64,000 nucleotides of DNA, taken from positions 41,686,277-41,750,276 of the forward strand of contig NC_065543.1 in assembly GCF_932294415.1 (NCBI RefSeq), written 5' to 3'. The stretch's first letter is position 1. Every line of letters starts with the position of its first letter. Positions 36,691 through 49,857 of the stretch are shown here, one piece after another. The position numbers and the translations under genes are program-made. The stretch is from Quercus robur (taxonomy: Eukaryota; Streptophyta; Magnoliopsida; Fagales; Fagaceae). Below the pieces are notes generated by a model that saw only the letters and a program-made list of their open reading frames with translations, did not search any database and was not told where the DNA came from.

Positions 36691-36878
36691 ACTTTCTACA
36701 AAGAAAATGTGTATACAAATATGTAATCTGAAAAGGAAAGTAAACAGAAAAATAGATATACAACAAATGTAAACTATTTTAAAACTAGTCAGCTGCATGC
36801 AAAACCGCATACGAAGCCTCCTATTAATATTAAACGATGTATTATGAAAGTATCAATGAACAAATTGGACAGCCATAC

Positions 36879-38555
36879 TCATGACAACACATTGAATGCT
36901 TGGGCGCCACGGGCAACCTTGATGAAGACATCCTCCAGTGTGGTGTCAGCTAGACCCCATGCAAAAACTGTGAACCTGCTTTTTGCATTCTCAACTGCTT
37001 GGAATACATCAGCAATTCTGACATCATGTTTAGGCAACTCAAACTTCTGGGTTCCAGATATGTGGTATATCTTGTTAGCATTTGGGGAGAGATGCCGCAC
37101 CAAATTATCCACGTCTTGCTCATGATCCGAGGATGTTGTCATTGTAAACACATAAGATCCTCCATATCGAGCTTTAAGCTATCAGACACCATTGGAGTAG
37201 CAAATGTTACTGAAAAGTCATCTATATTTACATTTACTGGGAAAGTGGGGAGGTGTTAAGATGGTTTTCAATGTGGAACCTCCTATAGATCTAGAAAGGT
37301 TCAAATATGGTTTTCAAGGGGGGAGGTGTTACAGAACTAAGGTGGAGAATACTTGAAATCAAAACACTATACAAATAGATATAACATTAAAGTGGCATTA
37401 CCTCTTTAGGATTCCCAATGCACTGCAAGCTGCCATCTACAAAAATTCCTAATCGGTCACACAAAACCTCTGCCTCTTCCATGGAATGTGCTGAAAATAC
37501 AAAAACAAGAATTAAAAGTATATTAAAGAGGTTCAAGGTGCCATTGTGCTGTTATAGTGTTATCTAACAAGTGCAGAACTAAACCAGTGGGGTGGGACCA
37601 TCTACAACCCGAAGGAAAAAGGACATTTTATCTATGACACTCATGTAGAGAGAGAGAGAGAGAGAGAGTACTGGTGAGAATGATTGCCCGGTTTTGTTTT
37701 GCACGCTTCACAACATTCCATAAGTTGCTTCTTGAAGCTGGATCTAAGCCAGTACTGGGCTCATCCATATAAACAACCTTGCAAAATTTCCAAGAATTAG
37801 ATCTCAAGTAGAACGATGGGAGATTTTCATATCCACAAAATGTCTCATGTGGCAAAGTAGATTGAACAGAGATAAAACTTACTTTGGGATCACCAATCAA
37901 TGAAATAGCAACACTAAGCCTCCTTTTCATCCCTCCGCTATATTTTCCAGCTTTTTTGTCACCAACTCCCCCGTTAAAAAGATTGACACTCTTGAGAGAT
38001 TCTTCCACTGCCTGCAACAACAAAATATAAGTAGAAAACCGAAGTCAAGAGTCCTCCTGCAGAAAAGGGCCAGAAAACTAGAGGGTTTCTCATTCTAAAG
38101 TTTTACAACATCAAATTCTACTGGAGTGGAGCCAACAAGAGCAATACATATCTATAGTCAATAGGTTGACCTGCAATTTATAATGCTTTTACATTTCATT
38201 CACAAGCTTCAACATCCATGGACGGTGTTAATGAAAACATTCCAAATTACAACTTTTAAACTAGTTTAAGTGATAATAAATCAAAGATAATATTTATTTC
38301 TAGATTTTGGAAATTAAAAGACTACAAGGCCTTGCTAATTTTCTCCCACAAGTTTCAATTGCTCTCAAATGCTAATGAATCTTCAGGTGACAAAATCAAA
38401 CCAAACATAAGATTGACTTACTTGTGTTAAGGCAGAACCTTTGAGGTTCTTAAGCCTACCATAAAACAGTAGGTGTTCCCTTCCCGTAAGAGTTTCCCAG
38501 AGCAGGCTAAAATTTTCATAGAAAAAAAAATATTAGAAATTTTTATATTTATATG

Positions 38556-38606
<51 letters not shown>

Positions 38607-41600
38607 ATTGCATTCTTGAAGGGGAGGAAACAAGCTTACTCATGTTGTGGGCATACACCCATACTGGTATATATTCCATCCATTTGAGTCCGTATGTTCA
38701 TACCCTGGACATATGCTGTGCCAGAAGTTGGCTTCGTAAGACCAATCATCTGTTAATGGATACATGTAAACTCTTGAATAATGCTGAGAGAATAAGAGAA
38801 AATGTGTTTCTAATATGGCAAGAAAATAGGCCAAAATGAGAAATATTAACCCGATTTAATATAACTTCGTAGTGAAGACCAGAAAGATGTTGCGTACAAG
38901 TAAAACATAAATCAAGGGCAACAAATTAAAGGTCACCACTCCTCTATTAACAGAAGCAACCAAAAAACCTCTAAGAATTACACATTTCATCAATTGGATG
39001 AAATATTCCCCATATTATTTCAGGGACCGATATGGAGCCTTGATGATCTCACTTATGAAAACACATGAAGAAGCTTTTTCAGTACTGTATACTTTGAAGA
39101 GCAAAGGAGAATTTTATACTAACCATACTAATAAAAGAAGTCTTGCCAGCACCATTGGGGCCAAGCATACCGAAGCACTCCCCTTCAGTCACGGCAAGGG
39201 ATAAGCCTTTTACAGCAAATTTTGCAGGGTTCCCATCCCTTCCTGGATACACTTTTTTGAGGTTGTCAACGATGATGGCACTACTTGAGTTTGATTCGAG
39301 TAGCAACTGCTCGACCTTCTCTGTCTAGAGGGAAAAAAATGCAAATCATTAATTTTGTGTAATTAAGCCCATCAAGTTGAATAACATAAAACCCATAACA
39401 AAATAGGAGACATAAGAGATGAGTACACCCCATAAAAATGAATTAATGTCACAAAAACGTCATGATTACATGCAAAAATATAATCCAACTCACAAGTCTC
39501 ACTAATAAAGTTCCCATTCAATAAATGCCTAATATGGTAACCTTCCTTTCAATCACATTGATTCAATCAATAAAGTTTATAAAGAAAACTTGAAAGGTAA
39601 AAAAAATTTCCACATAGGAAATCCTGGTATTACATTATGTATGACCCCTAGCTATGCACAAGACTAGCCAGCACTTCAGTCTACCCACTGGTGCTTCATA
39701 ATCCCCATCAAATCTATATCAATAAATGAGAGTAAGCATATAAATTAGAGAAAAAAAAAATCTACCTCTTGACTGACATCAGGTTTTTCCATCTGAACAA
39801 AAACTTTAGATCCTTGCCTCTGCAAACTAGGGTTTCGCAAAGATGGAGGCTTCTTTTGAAATTTTTGTAAGAAAAATAGAGGACTCTTTCCACTTCCTGA
39901 TGACACAACTTGATCTATGTAATATGCAACAAAAATCACCACCAACCATTCAACAACCATGATGATCAACACCTCCTTCATCCCATTCACGCTATTACTC
40001 AAATCTCCCCACCGCATCCCATGAGTCCCCAAAGAGTTTCCAGTGAAGGAAGCTTGTGAAAACTCATATAACCCACGATATAGAGAGAAGCCAGGATATA
40101 ACTCCATCACAATGATCCATGCCCCTACAGCCAAAAAATAAGTTTCATAATGAGTAGACTAGATTGAAAAATAAATAGAGTAAAACAAGTGCATTCACAA
40201 GCTAACATCAAAGTATGACTTCTTAGGTACCAACAAGCTGAGAGAGAGATATATTATGACCAATTTTGGTACATGGCATACATAAAGGAACCTACTATCA
40301 TTATATCAACTCCAATCAAACCAGAATTATAACTTGGGCGGATGATCATATCCTCTGCTCTTTTAGATAAATCTGAAAGATGGAATTTTACTGCTACAAT
40401 AAATGTGACATAGCAAAAATATCTCAAATTAGCCCTGTCACCAAACCTTGATGTAGGAAAAAACCAAAACACATTTCAACGTGTACTGTAAATAAAATAA
40501 TCCTAGTAATCAGCACTTAGGGTTGGCTGCAAGTTAGCACCAAATCCTGGGAAAATTCCAACTGAAATTTCATTAATCAAGCAAAACTTGTCTATATTGC
40601 AGTGCAATAGCCTGATTATATTGACTACCAGGACTAAACCATAATCCAAATTGGCTTGGGTAAATGCTGGCAAACTTGTAGCTCCATTTGGGCTGCTATG
40701 GCTAGAACAGTTCTGATGGTTTCCGTCACTTATTGAATTACAAAAAATAACTTTGACTCTAGGAAATTAGATAAAATACTAATAACCTAATTAACAACCT
40801 AAAATAAACTCCAATGGACCCATTAAAAAATGCAATTGACTTCTTAAATTAAATAAAATTGTCTTTGTGCTTCCCACATCAACCACACATGCCAAGCTTA
40901 TCTCTATTTACTTGCACTTTTTTCTTTTTAGGTGGGGGGAAGGGGGTGTGAAGAAAAAATATAATCGAAGAAGAAGTGACAAGAACTATCATGTGCCAAT
41001 AGAATATGTCAAACACGAAAGCTACCCAACCTTGCCCTCATCTTAGAGTGGCATAGGTTTGAACCACCCAAACCAACACTCCACTAGTTGTCATTTTAGT
41101 GTGAACTTTTTTGGGAACAATTAACATATAAATTTGTTGGGTTTCAAGTGAAAAGGTCTATGAAGAAGGAACCCATTCAAACAATGACAATAGCAAGCTT
41201 TTTCTGCATAGAATAAAGTTTAGCTTCATTGAAATGCCATCCAATTGAAACATAAGTTTCCATCCAAGCATAGTTCTTGTTGAAACTAATTAAACCAAGG
41301 GATATCTGCAATTCTCATAAACAACATGACAGATACTCTATTTCAAAGTTCTACCACTTACTTGGGAATGATGTATCTTGAACAAAGAATTGGAAAAGAA
41401 AGCCTCCTAAAAGCCCAGATCCAAAGACGAATATGTACCCAACAACTATAATCATAAATATTCAATCATTACGTGTGAGTTAGCTAATTGTTCCTTTAAA
41501 AAACTTCATCCAGTCTTAAAAAAAAAAAAATCAAAATGCTAACACTAAACCTGCAGAAGTCTTGACTTTTGAAAACATTGCAGCTGCAAGAAACGCCAGT

Positions 41601-44600
41601 GAAATTTGCAAGTTTACATAAATGAAATAAAATACAAATTGGATGCTGTAGTCATTCATTCTGAAGAAATTTAACCCTGCACCAAAGTAAACTTCATTAG
41701 AGATTTTGGACAAAGGTCAAAATACGATACAGACACACAGTTAACTGCAGTTTTAGATAGATTACCTATGAGTGAGCCAAATATCACAAAACATAGCATG
41801 TAGATCAAAGATATGGAAAGAAAATAAGCATAAGAAATCATCCAGTATGGTCCATCACCAAGCCCATGCATTTTCATCATTATTCTCAATCTCTGTTCTT
41901 TCTCATAAACCAGCGATGTTAAGATGACCTATATCAAAAAGCAGAGTGATTAGAAAACAGATATCTTGAAAGAATCAACAAAACTGTATAAAATTCATGT
42001 TATGCAACAATATGATATTAGATGTAATCGATGAACTTGGCTCTCAAAGAAATAATAATAACATTCTAACTAGTAACCATTTTAAAAAGGGTGTTCCATC
42101 ATTGCAGCCATTACTCGCATATGATCCTAGCTGTACAAGGAAGTACAATAACTAGACATAGGTCTACAATACAAAAGAAGTTCATATAGAAGTCCAAATG
42201 CGAAATTAAAACATATTTTAGACATCAGATTTTACATGAATCTTGTGCTCCTGACAAACTAATGAATTGACTGAACTAGAGTCATGTCAATTGAAGATAG
42301 GAATGGAAGAGATCTCCCATTTGTACAGCATTTTCTTTATTGTCACACAATTTTTTTTTTTTTTCCTGCAAATAATGATAAACTTTTCTTTCATTTCACT
42401 TCTGCTTAGTTATTTAATGCTAAAAATAGTAAGGCATCTTTGTCCTGCTACACTAGAAAGTCCAGATCATGATCCAATACTCAACAAAAACAACATCATG
42501 GAATTATCCGAGATGTTTGCCTTGATGCAGTAGATAAAGTGGGTAGGTTCGCAATAGAAGGACTAGCCCTTTACTTGCAAAATATGGAAGCCACTCCAAT
42601 CCACTAGCAAAAAGCACATTCTTATCTCTTAAAATTTCTTAAGGGTTAAATCAGCTGATCAAAAGATACATAGCAATTCATGTATATTTACTCCATTAGC
42701 CAAAAAGATGAACAAATGTGTAATAAGTGCGATGATATTTTAAAATTTTGCAACAACACAAACCCTTAAATATTTATGAACTATTCAAACAAATCTCAAG
42801 ACAAATGAAGAACAATTGAAATACTTACAGGGAACAGCTGTAGAATGACCCAGGTAAAGAAGAGTGTACCAAGAAGAGAGGACAGATCCAGCCTGAGTTT
42901 TGTTCCAGGTTTGGGCATTTCTTTTACAGACTCAAATAGTATATTTGTACCAGGTCCTCGCAAAAACTGAAGGTATGCATTGGAAGCCTGTGGTGGCAAA
43001 GCCAAGATTTTTGTGAGTGGGGCAATAAATAAATTTTCACAATTAATAAAAAGAATACAAGAGTAATAATAGTAGCATAATAACTGTTTGAATAACATTT
43101 TTGAAAGAATATAGATAGTACTCACTAATTGTCCTTATGAGTTTATTTGGAATACTAATGGAGTAATGTTCCAAAATGCATTTATTTTTGTAGGTGAATT
43201 TTTGCAAAGTTAATTCAAATCAATATGAAAGTTATGGTCTAATGCCTATTTTCATACAAGCAATCAATTTAATTATAACATTATCACAAAATGAATATTA
43301 TAACAAATCAATTTCACTTTGTCATACCAAAAACAATAATGTTAATCTTTAAAAAGTTACGGAATGTAATTCCTGAATCATGAAACCACAGTTATCGCAT
43401 AGAGAAACCAAGCAAGTGATTCCATTGAAGTACAAATCTTAGCCAAATGGACTAATCATATGGCTTGGTTAATTGAGAAAAAAAGTGAGAAGACTTTTAA
43501 ATTTATAACAATAGGATATTTTATTTAAAGTAAATATGTATACACATCTTGACATGATACCTTATTTTAGCGGATGCAATTATATAAATACCCAAATGCT
43601 TTCTAAAATTTTGAGCAAACCTAAGTTATTAAGCAAGGGCAATTGCCCCCACTCAAATATTTGTGGCTTTACCCTTGTATGCCTGTAAATGTATGGTTAT
43701 AAATTTCAATGTTTATCATGGTCATTCAATACAAATTCATAGCAAGGTAATGTAGTTGAATCAAAAGGAAAAAAAAATTATTGGTAAATTACACACACAC
43801 AGTGGGTCTTGAATCCACAACCTCACCCTCCATCCATCATTACAGACGAAGGAAATGACATTTGAGCTAGAAGCCTAGAACTCATTGGCACCATTGCAAG
43901 AAAGATAGATTCCCAGTATGAGATATTTTTAAATACACACTCCCCTAAGGGAGTTATCTCTGGCGAAAGTTAAGTACTTCTCCTCTTTTTATTTTATTTT
44001 TATTTTATTTTTTTTAAGACAAGGTGACACATGTTCCATTATTTTATTTAAAAACTTGCAATCAATCAACTACTTTGTAGGCCATAATTGAACTTAAAAA
44101 AGAGCCCCATTCTTTGGCTTTTCAATGTTCCAACGTTTCTAATTGCTAAACAAAACCTACTTCCTTAAACTAATTGTTTTTCTCACAATAGCTAAGGGCA
44201 AGTTAAGCCTTTCCAACTCATTGCATATGAGAACCAATATGGCATGTCACTTAAAAAAGTCACCCAAGCTGAAAGTGCTTGACCTTGATGCATCAAAATA
44301 TCTAATATCCCCTTGAATAAAAATCTAAATAAAATGGACAAAGAACACGTGAAGGTGTGTATTGGGAAGTGGAAAAACTACACCAGAGTGCTTGAAAGTC
44401 ACACCATAAACTTCTACATTTAAGGTAGGAGGCAGAGTTTCCCACTCAAGAATGGACTCCCACTAACTAACCAGTCAATATTTCTGAGATATTAAGTTAT
44501 TTCAATATCCATAAAAATATATAAAGAAATAGTCATAGCATGAAGGAACATGAAAGCCAATGTTCCGTACTTGCAAAGAGTTCATTCTCCAACAAATATT

Positions 44601-47600
44601 CATACAATATACAAATGTACAACATCACACAAAAAATTTAGTTAAGCCAAACATGTCAAAAACTAATATATAAATTATCTGCATGACACAGGAATAAACA
44701 AGTTAACAAGTTCTATGCATTTACCAGATTCACCGAGCGAGGAACCCGCACCAATGCAATAGATGCTTGTCCTGAATCATTCTTATAGGTTGAATTGTAC
44801 CATATACTCACATTGAAACTATTCTCATTCGAGTTTAAGAAATCATAAGCTGAAAAAAATAAGCCATAAGTATTATCCTCCACATGATACTATAACCACA
44901 TCAAAAAATTAAGTCAAAGATTTTAAGTAGACCAACCTGCAGTTATTTCATTAATCTTCTCCTCTGAATTCCCTTTTCGGTAACCTTTATATAGCTCATC
45001 ATTAACCACAGAAGAACTATTGCGCCACAAATGTAAACCTTGGACACAATTGACCTCTACATTCAAGGCAAAGAAAAAATAAGAATACAGCTTTTCTTAG
45101 ATAAGAAAATCATCAAAAGCACCATAAAATAAAGGGAGATGCATCACTAGTACACAGGAAGTATATTTATATCAGAAGAATAAAATATTCCATGAAAACA
45201 ATTTAAGGACTGAGAAGATTAATCAAGTTGACAACTTGGCACCAATGAGCTCTATCTCAACTGGCACCTCCTTCCCTTATAAGTTCTAGGTGGAGGGTGA
45301 AGTCATGAGTCTAAGACCCATTGGGTGTGTGTGTAACTTACCAATCAAAAATAAAATACTAATCAAGTTGACAATGTAATACTAACTATGCCACAGCTAC
45401 TAAGGTGCATATGCAGTTCAGTCGACACTAAAAATCCTGAATGGGGATTTCTAACATTTATTTTTTTGATAAGTAATATAAGGGGATTTCTAACATATTA
45501 AGTAAACCATTCCTGTGCATTAATAATGAATTCTAATTTGAGATCTTCCTGGAAGTATGTTGATCTTCAATAAGCTTTTCAAGCATCATACAGTACAATA
45601 ATTAAAATAGCAAAGTTTGACCAAAGAAAAGTCCCAAATTGATTACACAATATGGACGTATGGCTCACTAGAGCCATACAGAGTACAATAATCAGCTATT
45701 ACTTGATCTGACCATCAACCAAATTTGCATTTGATTCTTTTAGTGCAAGTTTGAACTTGAAATGAATTGATTTTTTCACATGGGTTAAAGGTTACCCACA
45801 GTTGGCTTTATGAACCATGCTTTTTTCTGTTGTGGAATTTTAGGTGTGTAAGCCACTGGTAATACTTGAAGTGTTGTAGTCGGTACTTTCCTCGGATTGT
45901 ATGTGAAACTCAAGTTCTTAATATGGGGTTTGTTAGTTTGTATATGGTCATTATAGGTGGTAGTACTTGTGATATATGTCTATCACTAGCAATTTAAGTA
46001 CTCTGAATCCCTCAATTGGGAGTCCTGGTTTAGTTAGTAATGGAGATTATCTTTAACTCTATAATGTTGATTGTTATAAGATTGGGTTTGAGACCATTGT
46101 GGAGACCTGCTCATGTTCTTAAACGAAATATTTTGATTCCTTAATCCTTACTGGAGTTTGTATCTTTTTAAGGAAGAGCATGACAAACTACAATGATTTC
46201 CATGCATGCTTGTCTTAAAGATCTTGGGTGAAGAGTCTAAGTCAATGATACAAACCTATGGGTAGAACCCACCCTTGAAAACTGGTTTGCAAGGAAAGGG
46301 TGCTCACAGCTTATATACACACGGTTAAGCTTTCACTTATGTCATGTGAGACAATAGGATGTAACACACCTTTTGGTATGCTTCTATCTTGCACATGCAA
46401 GGACTAGTCTTGCTCAAGGTTCATGTGCAGGGCCTACATAGCTAAGTTGTCAATACCGTACCCAAGACCATTTTGGTTTGGCTAGGGATATGAAATATTT
46501 TGGTATCAATCAATTTTCTTTTTATAGGCAAAAATAAATTTATTGAAACAAAACTACTTCATGAAAATAGACACAAAATAGCCTAAAGAATTACAATTGA
46601 GAAAATATCTACAAATGAAAAGACTCTACGAAGGAATGAATGGAGTTGCTATTAGTGAGACCCGATACAAAAGACCATTCATAAAGAGAACTAATGTAGG
46701 ATGCTTACTTCACATCTTCAAAAGTATGATGATTTCTCTCCCTCCATATAGCCCACATAAAAAATAGAGTAAGATTCTAGATATCTGAATTAGATCCCCT
46801 ACTCCACCACCCATATAATAAATTAAGATCCTTCTCCAGTAAAACCCACTGAACCCCAAACATTCTTAATATCAAAGTCCACAACTCAAAGGCCACATTA
46901 CAATGAATCAAAAGGCGGTCTCCAGTAATACCCCAATCAATACCAATGAACTATATATATTCATTAAATTAATTAGAACCAGTCAAGGCCCATATAATTT
47001 GTTATGAGTCTTTAAAATTGTGAATCTATGTCCAACCAATATGTCAACCCCTAGCCCAACATACTAGTCCCATAAGATTTTAATAGATGATATACCTGTC
47101 AATTGACTACAGGGAAAAAAAAAAACTTTAAAAAGGAAATAAATGGGGGGACTTGGCCACATGGTGGATAAGCAACCAAGAGAAAATAAATGAGTTTATG
47201 TTGGAGGAGTGGGGAATAATGGAGAAACCAAGAAGAAGAAGAAGAGGTGGTGGGAGACATCGGCAACACAGGGGAGGGGCTATGGGTGACCAGTGACGTG
47301 GAAGAAGAAGTAGGCAACACCAGCAAGCTCAATCATCTTGTATAGGACAGTTTCAATTTACCAGCCAAAATGGCTGATATATCCCAATATAGTCTGGTAT
47401 TGAACGGAATTTGGAGTAGTATGTTTCATAGGGGGATTTTATACCAGTTTACTGACTGGTACATTAAATACCAGTCGTACCAGCCGGTAAAATATGTTAT
47501 TGACAACATTGCTGCTAGTAGTGTTGAATGTGAGCTTGATAACAGCTGGCCCATGTCTTTTCAAGCTACATTTTCTTGAATCACCAATGGTAGCACCAAA

Positions 47601-49857
47601 TTTGGATGAAGAAAACAAGGCCACCTCAAATACAAAACAAAATGTGTATATGGCTTGTTCCATCCCATTCCAATAGTAATCAGCAGGTTAAGAGATAAAT
47701 CTCTTAGAGAACATTTAAAAAGTAATATTCAGTTTAAAAAATGTATATAGTTATAGGGAACATCATAATAATGATTTTAATAGAATTTTTTCAGTATGCT
47801 TAGTACCTCTTCTTTCAAGAGTGATGAAATAAAATGGTTAATGAGGGTAGCTCCCTTCTATTGTTTTTCACATTATATTTGCTATACTATAGTGCAATCA
47901 ACTTGTGTGTAGTCATCTATCATCATCACATATTGCTCTCTTTCTTGATAAATAACAAAAAAAAATGCATGATAAATATACTTTGCTAACTAGTATAAAC
48001 TAGAGATATAGAACTTGTGCACAAACACGCACACAAAAGTAGGCACACTTTTTCCTTAAAAATAAAAAGTAGGTACACTCCCTTGTTTTTAAGTTGTGTT
48101 CATGTGCTATATGCTCAAGAATTCAATGTCTGCATAACTAACAAATCAGATTTTTATACCAGTTTTCAGGCAATAAAGAATGTGAACTTTATTTTAGTAG
48201 AGAGAATTATTTATTAAGAAATAATAAATGTAAGGAATGTATACCTCCCAGCACTGGAACGGAGTTAACCAGAAAGGAAAAAGAAATTGTAGAGTTTGAC
48301 GAGCATTGACTACGCACATTGAGGATGGGATCACCCGAAAAGAAAGCAGAATCAAGAAAATTGCTTGTTTGAGTATATGTATCCGAGCCCTGAAACAAGT
48401 TGAAAAGTCATATAAAGAAAAGTAGGCAACATAATAGTACTAGATGACAAAATTACTTATAATTAAGTAAAAGTGAATACTTGATATAAAATAAGTCAGG
48501 GAAAGCAAAGAAACTAAGAACAGCTTACATCAACATTAATAGCTAAACTTTCAGCTGCATTGGATGCATTCCAGTTCAAAGAACTCGGGATCATACTTCC
48601 AGCCAAAACTAGGAAACAAGAAAATTATGTTTAATACAGATAAAAGATTGATCATCCTGTTAAATGAAATATCAAAATCGAAGCATTAATGCAGAGAGAG
48701 AGAGAGAGAGAGAGAGACTTTGTCCAAGAGACTGGTTATTCCCAGTGAAAAGGAAAGTTGCAGGACAGGATCCTGAACTCCTGCAAGATTCATCTGGCAA
48801 GTCTGTGAATGGAACAAAATCAGTTCTCACTGCACGATATTCTGGAGATGGTATTTGTAACAGAGGAGGAAATCCTGGAGGGTTAGGAATTGGGCAAGTT
48901 GCTGCTTGATCTATATCTGAGTATTCTAACCCACAAACTTTGTTACATTGTCCATCCCCTGCTGTATCAATACATTGACAGCCACAATTATTTGAAGGCT
49001 TATCCAACTGTTGATTGATTAATGCTTGAAGGAGAACAAGCAACAAGCAGAGGAAAAAGGGGAAAGAGATGAGCCGAATATTCTCCTTTATATTTCGTTT
49101 CTGTGAAAAGAACAAATCAAAATAATAACTTCATTAGATATATTCACAGTGTAACATTTTCTAAACTCACAAAGTCTCAGAGTAGGTTCAGAAGATGAAT
49201 CTATTTATTCCGAATCCCACAAAGAAGCACACAGACATATCGATTATCGACAGTATATATGTTGTTACTTTCCAATAACAAATATAATTAAATAAATTAG
49301 ACAAATCAAACCCCATAGCTTAGAACCCAGTAAACAAAAAATTCCACTAATAATAATGAGCAATTATATTGATCTGTAAAAAAAAAAAAAAAAAAAACAT
49401 ATTTCCTTTAAATACACAATTCAATTAAGTCTACCATTTTTCAACCTGCTCAATTGTTGAACTAATAACTCTTTTAGTAAAGAGAAACCAAAATAAGTAA
49501 CAAAGACAATCAAAATTCAAAATTGAAAAAAAAGTATATTAAAGAAACTGACAAGAAAAACAATCTATATCAAAAAGCTACCGATTTTAATCCATTTGAG
49601 AGACAATCAACTAAAATTAGAGAAAACCCACAATCCAAAATAACCAAAAGATAATTAAGAACAACACAAAGCAAATAATCACCACCCAGAATTCTCATTC
49701 ATCTTTCATTAATTTCTTTCCAAATTCTTATACACACAGAGACACACAAACAGAGAGAGAGAGAGAAAGAGAGAGAAACCTGGTATGTGAGGTTCTTTCT
49801 GAGGAGAGCGTTGGCCTGAGTCCAAAAGCTGGAAGAACCAGCTGATGGGTCCGCCAT
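36879..49857 (-). CDS. ABCA7: ABC transporter A family member 7-like (half-size), gene 3
   Basis: A half-size ABCA transporter of 946 aa, paralogue of gene 1 with identical intron positions and phases. Exons, minus strand: 49780-49857, 48719-49100, 48529-48608, 48245-48389, 44937-45056, 44725-44849, 42829-42987, 41766-41928, 41551-41676, 41362-41445, 39766-40124, 39124-39324, 38640-38749, 38422-38506, 37883-38011, 37672-37777, 37402-37490, 36879-37178. Start [23 protein letters not shown]1 at about 36-54. The first extracytosolic loop has six cysteines (65, 67, 69, 78, 82, 95), four more than gene 1. Walker A GPNGAGKT is at 662-669, signature [10 protein letters not shown] at 763-772, Walker B Asp787/Glu788 and H-loop His819. 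No stop or frameshift. Intron 4 (3.2 kb) carries LINE and TRIM fragments. The substrate is unknown; lipids are likely from the family. The symbol marks the subgroup. Confidence 0.92.
37649..37668. repeat. (GA)n tract behind the exon 16 donor of gene 3
   Basis: About ten GA units; on the coding strand a CT tract two bases behind the donor CCA|GTACTC. Same intron as the tract in gene 1 at 2909-2940. Confidence 0.85.
38561..38602. repeat. (GA)n microsatellite in intron 13 of gene 3
   Basis: About 21 GA units, roughly 40 bases from the exon 13 donor. No matching tract is present in gene 1 at this intron. Confidence 0.9.
46246..46373 (+). repeat. Fragment of the TRIM LTR family in intron 4 of gene 3
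   Basis: Starts TGATACAAACC-ATGGGTAGAA and contains CTTATATACACACGGTTAAGC, the same words as the TRIM array at 29.4-30.8 kb but in the opposite orientation. A single LTR-like piece. Confidence 0.5.
46510..46930 (-). pseudogene. LINE 3' fragment in intron 4 of gene 3
   Basis: On the minus strand about 46708-46755 reads [16 protein letters not shown], a close match to the conserved end of plant LINE proteins. Upstream on that strand (up to about 46900) comes a tryptophan-rich stretch of the same kind, and downstream a decayed C-terminus. It lies in the same orientation as the host gene. Confidence 0.6.
48693..48716. repeat. (GA)n tract touching the exon 2 donor of gene 3
   Basis: About twelve GA units; on the coding strand the donor reads CAAA|GTCTCTCT and runs straight into the repeat. 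Gene 1 has a shorter CT-rich stretch at this place. Confidence 0.9.
49752..49776. repeat. (GA)n tract touching the exon 1 donor of gene 3
   Basis: On the coding strand CAG|GTTTCTCTCTC: a CT tract directly behind the donor, as in gene 1 at 18541-18570. Confidence 0.9.

Noticed and set aside
47099..47332. Ser/Pro-rich open frame on the minus strand in intron 4 of gene 3
   Set aside because: Reads from an antisense GAAGAAGAA-type repeat; no conserved features, and the host transcript splices it out.
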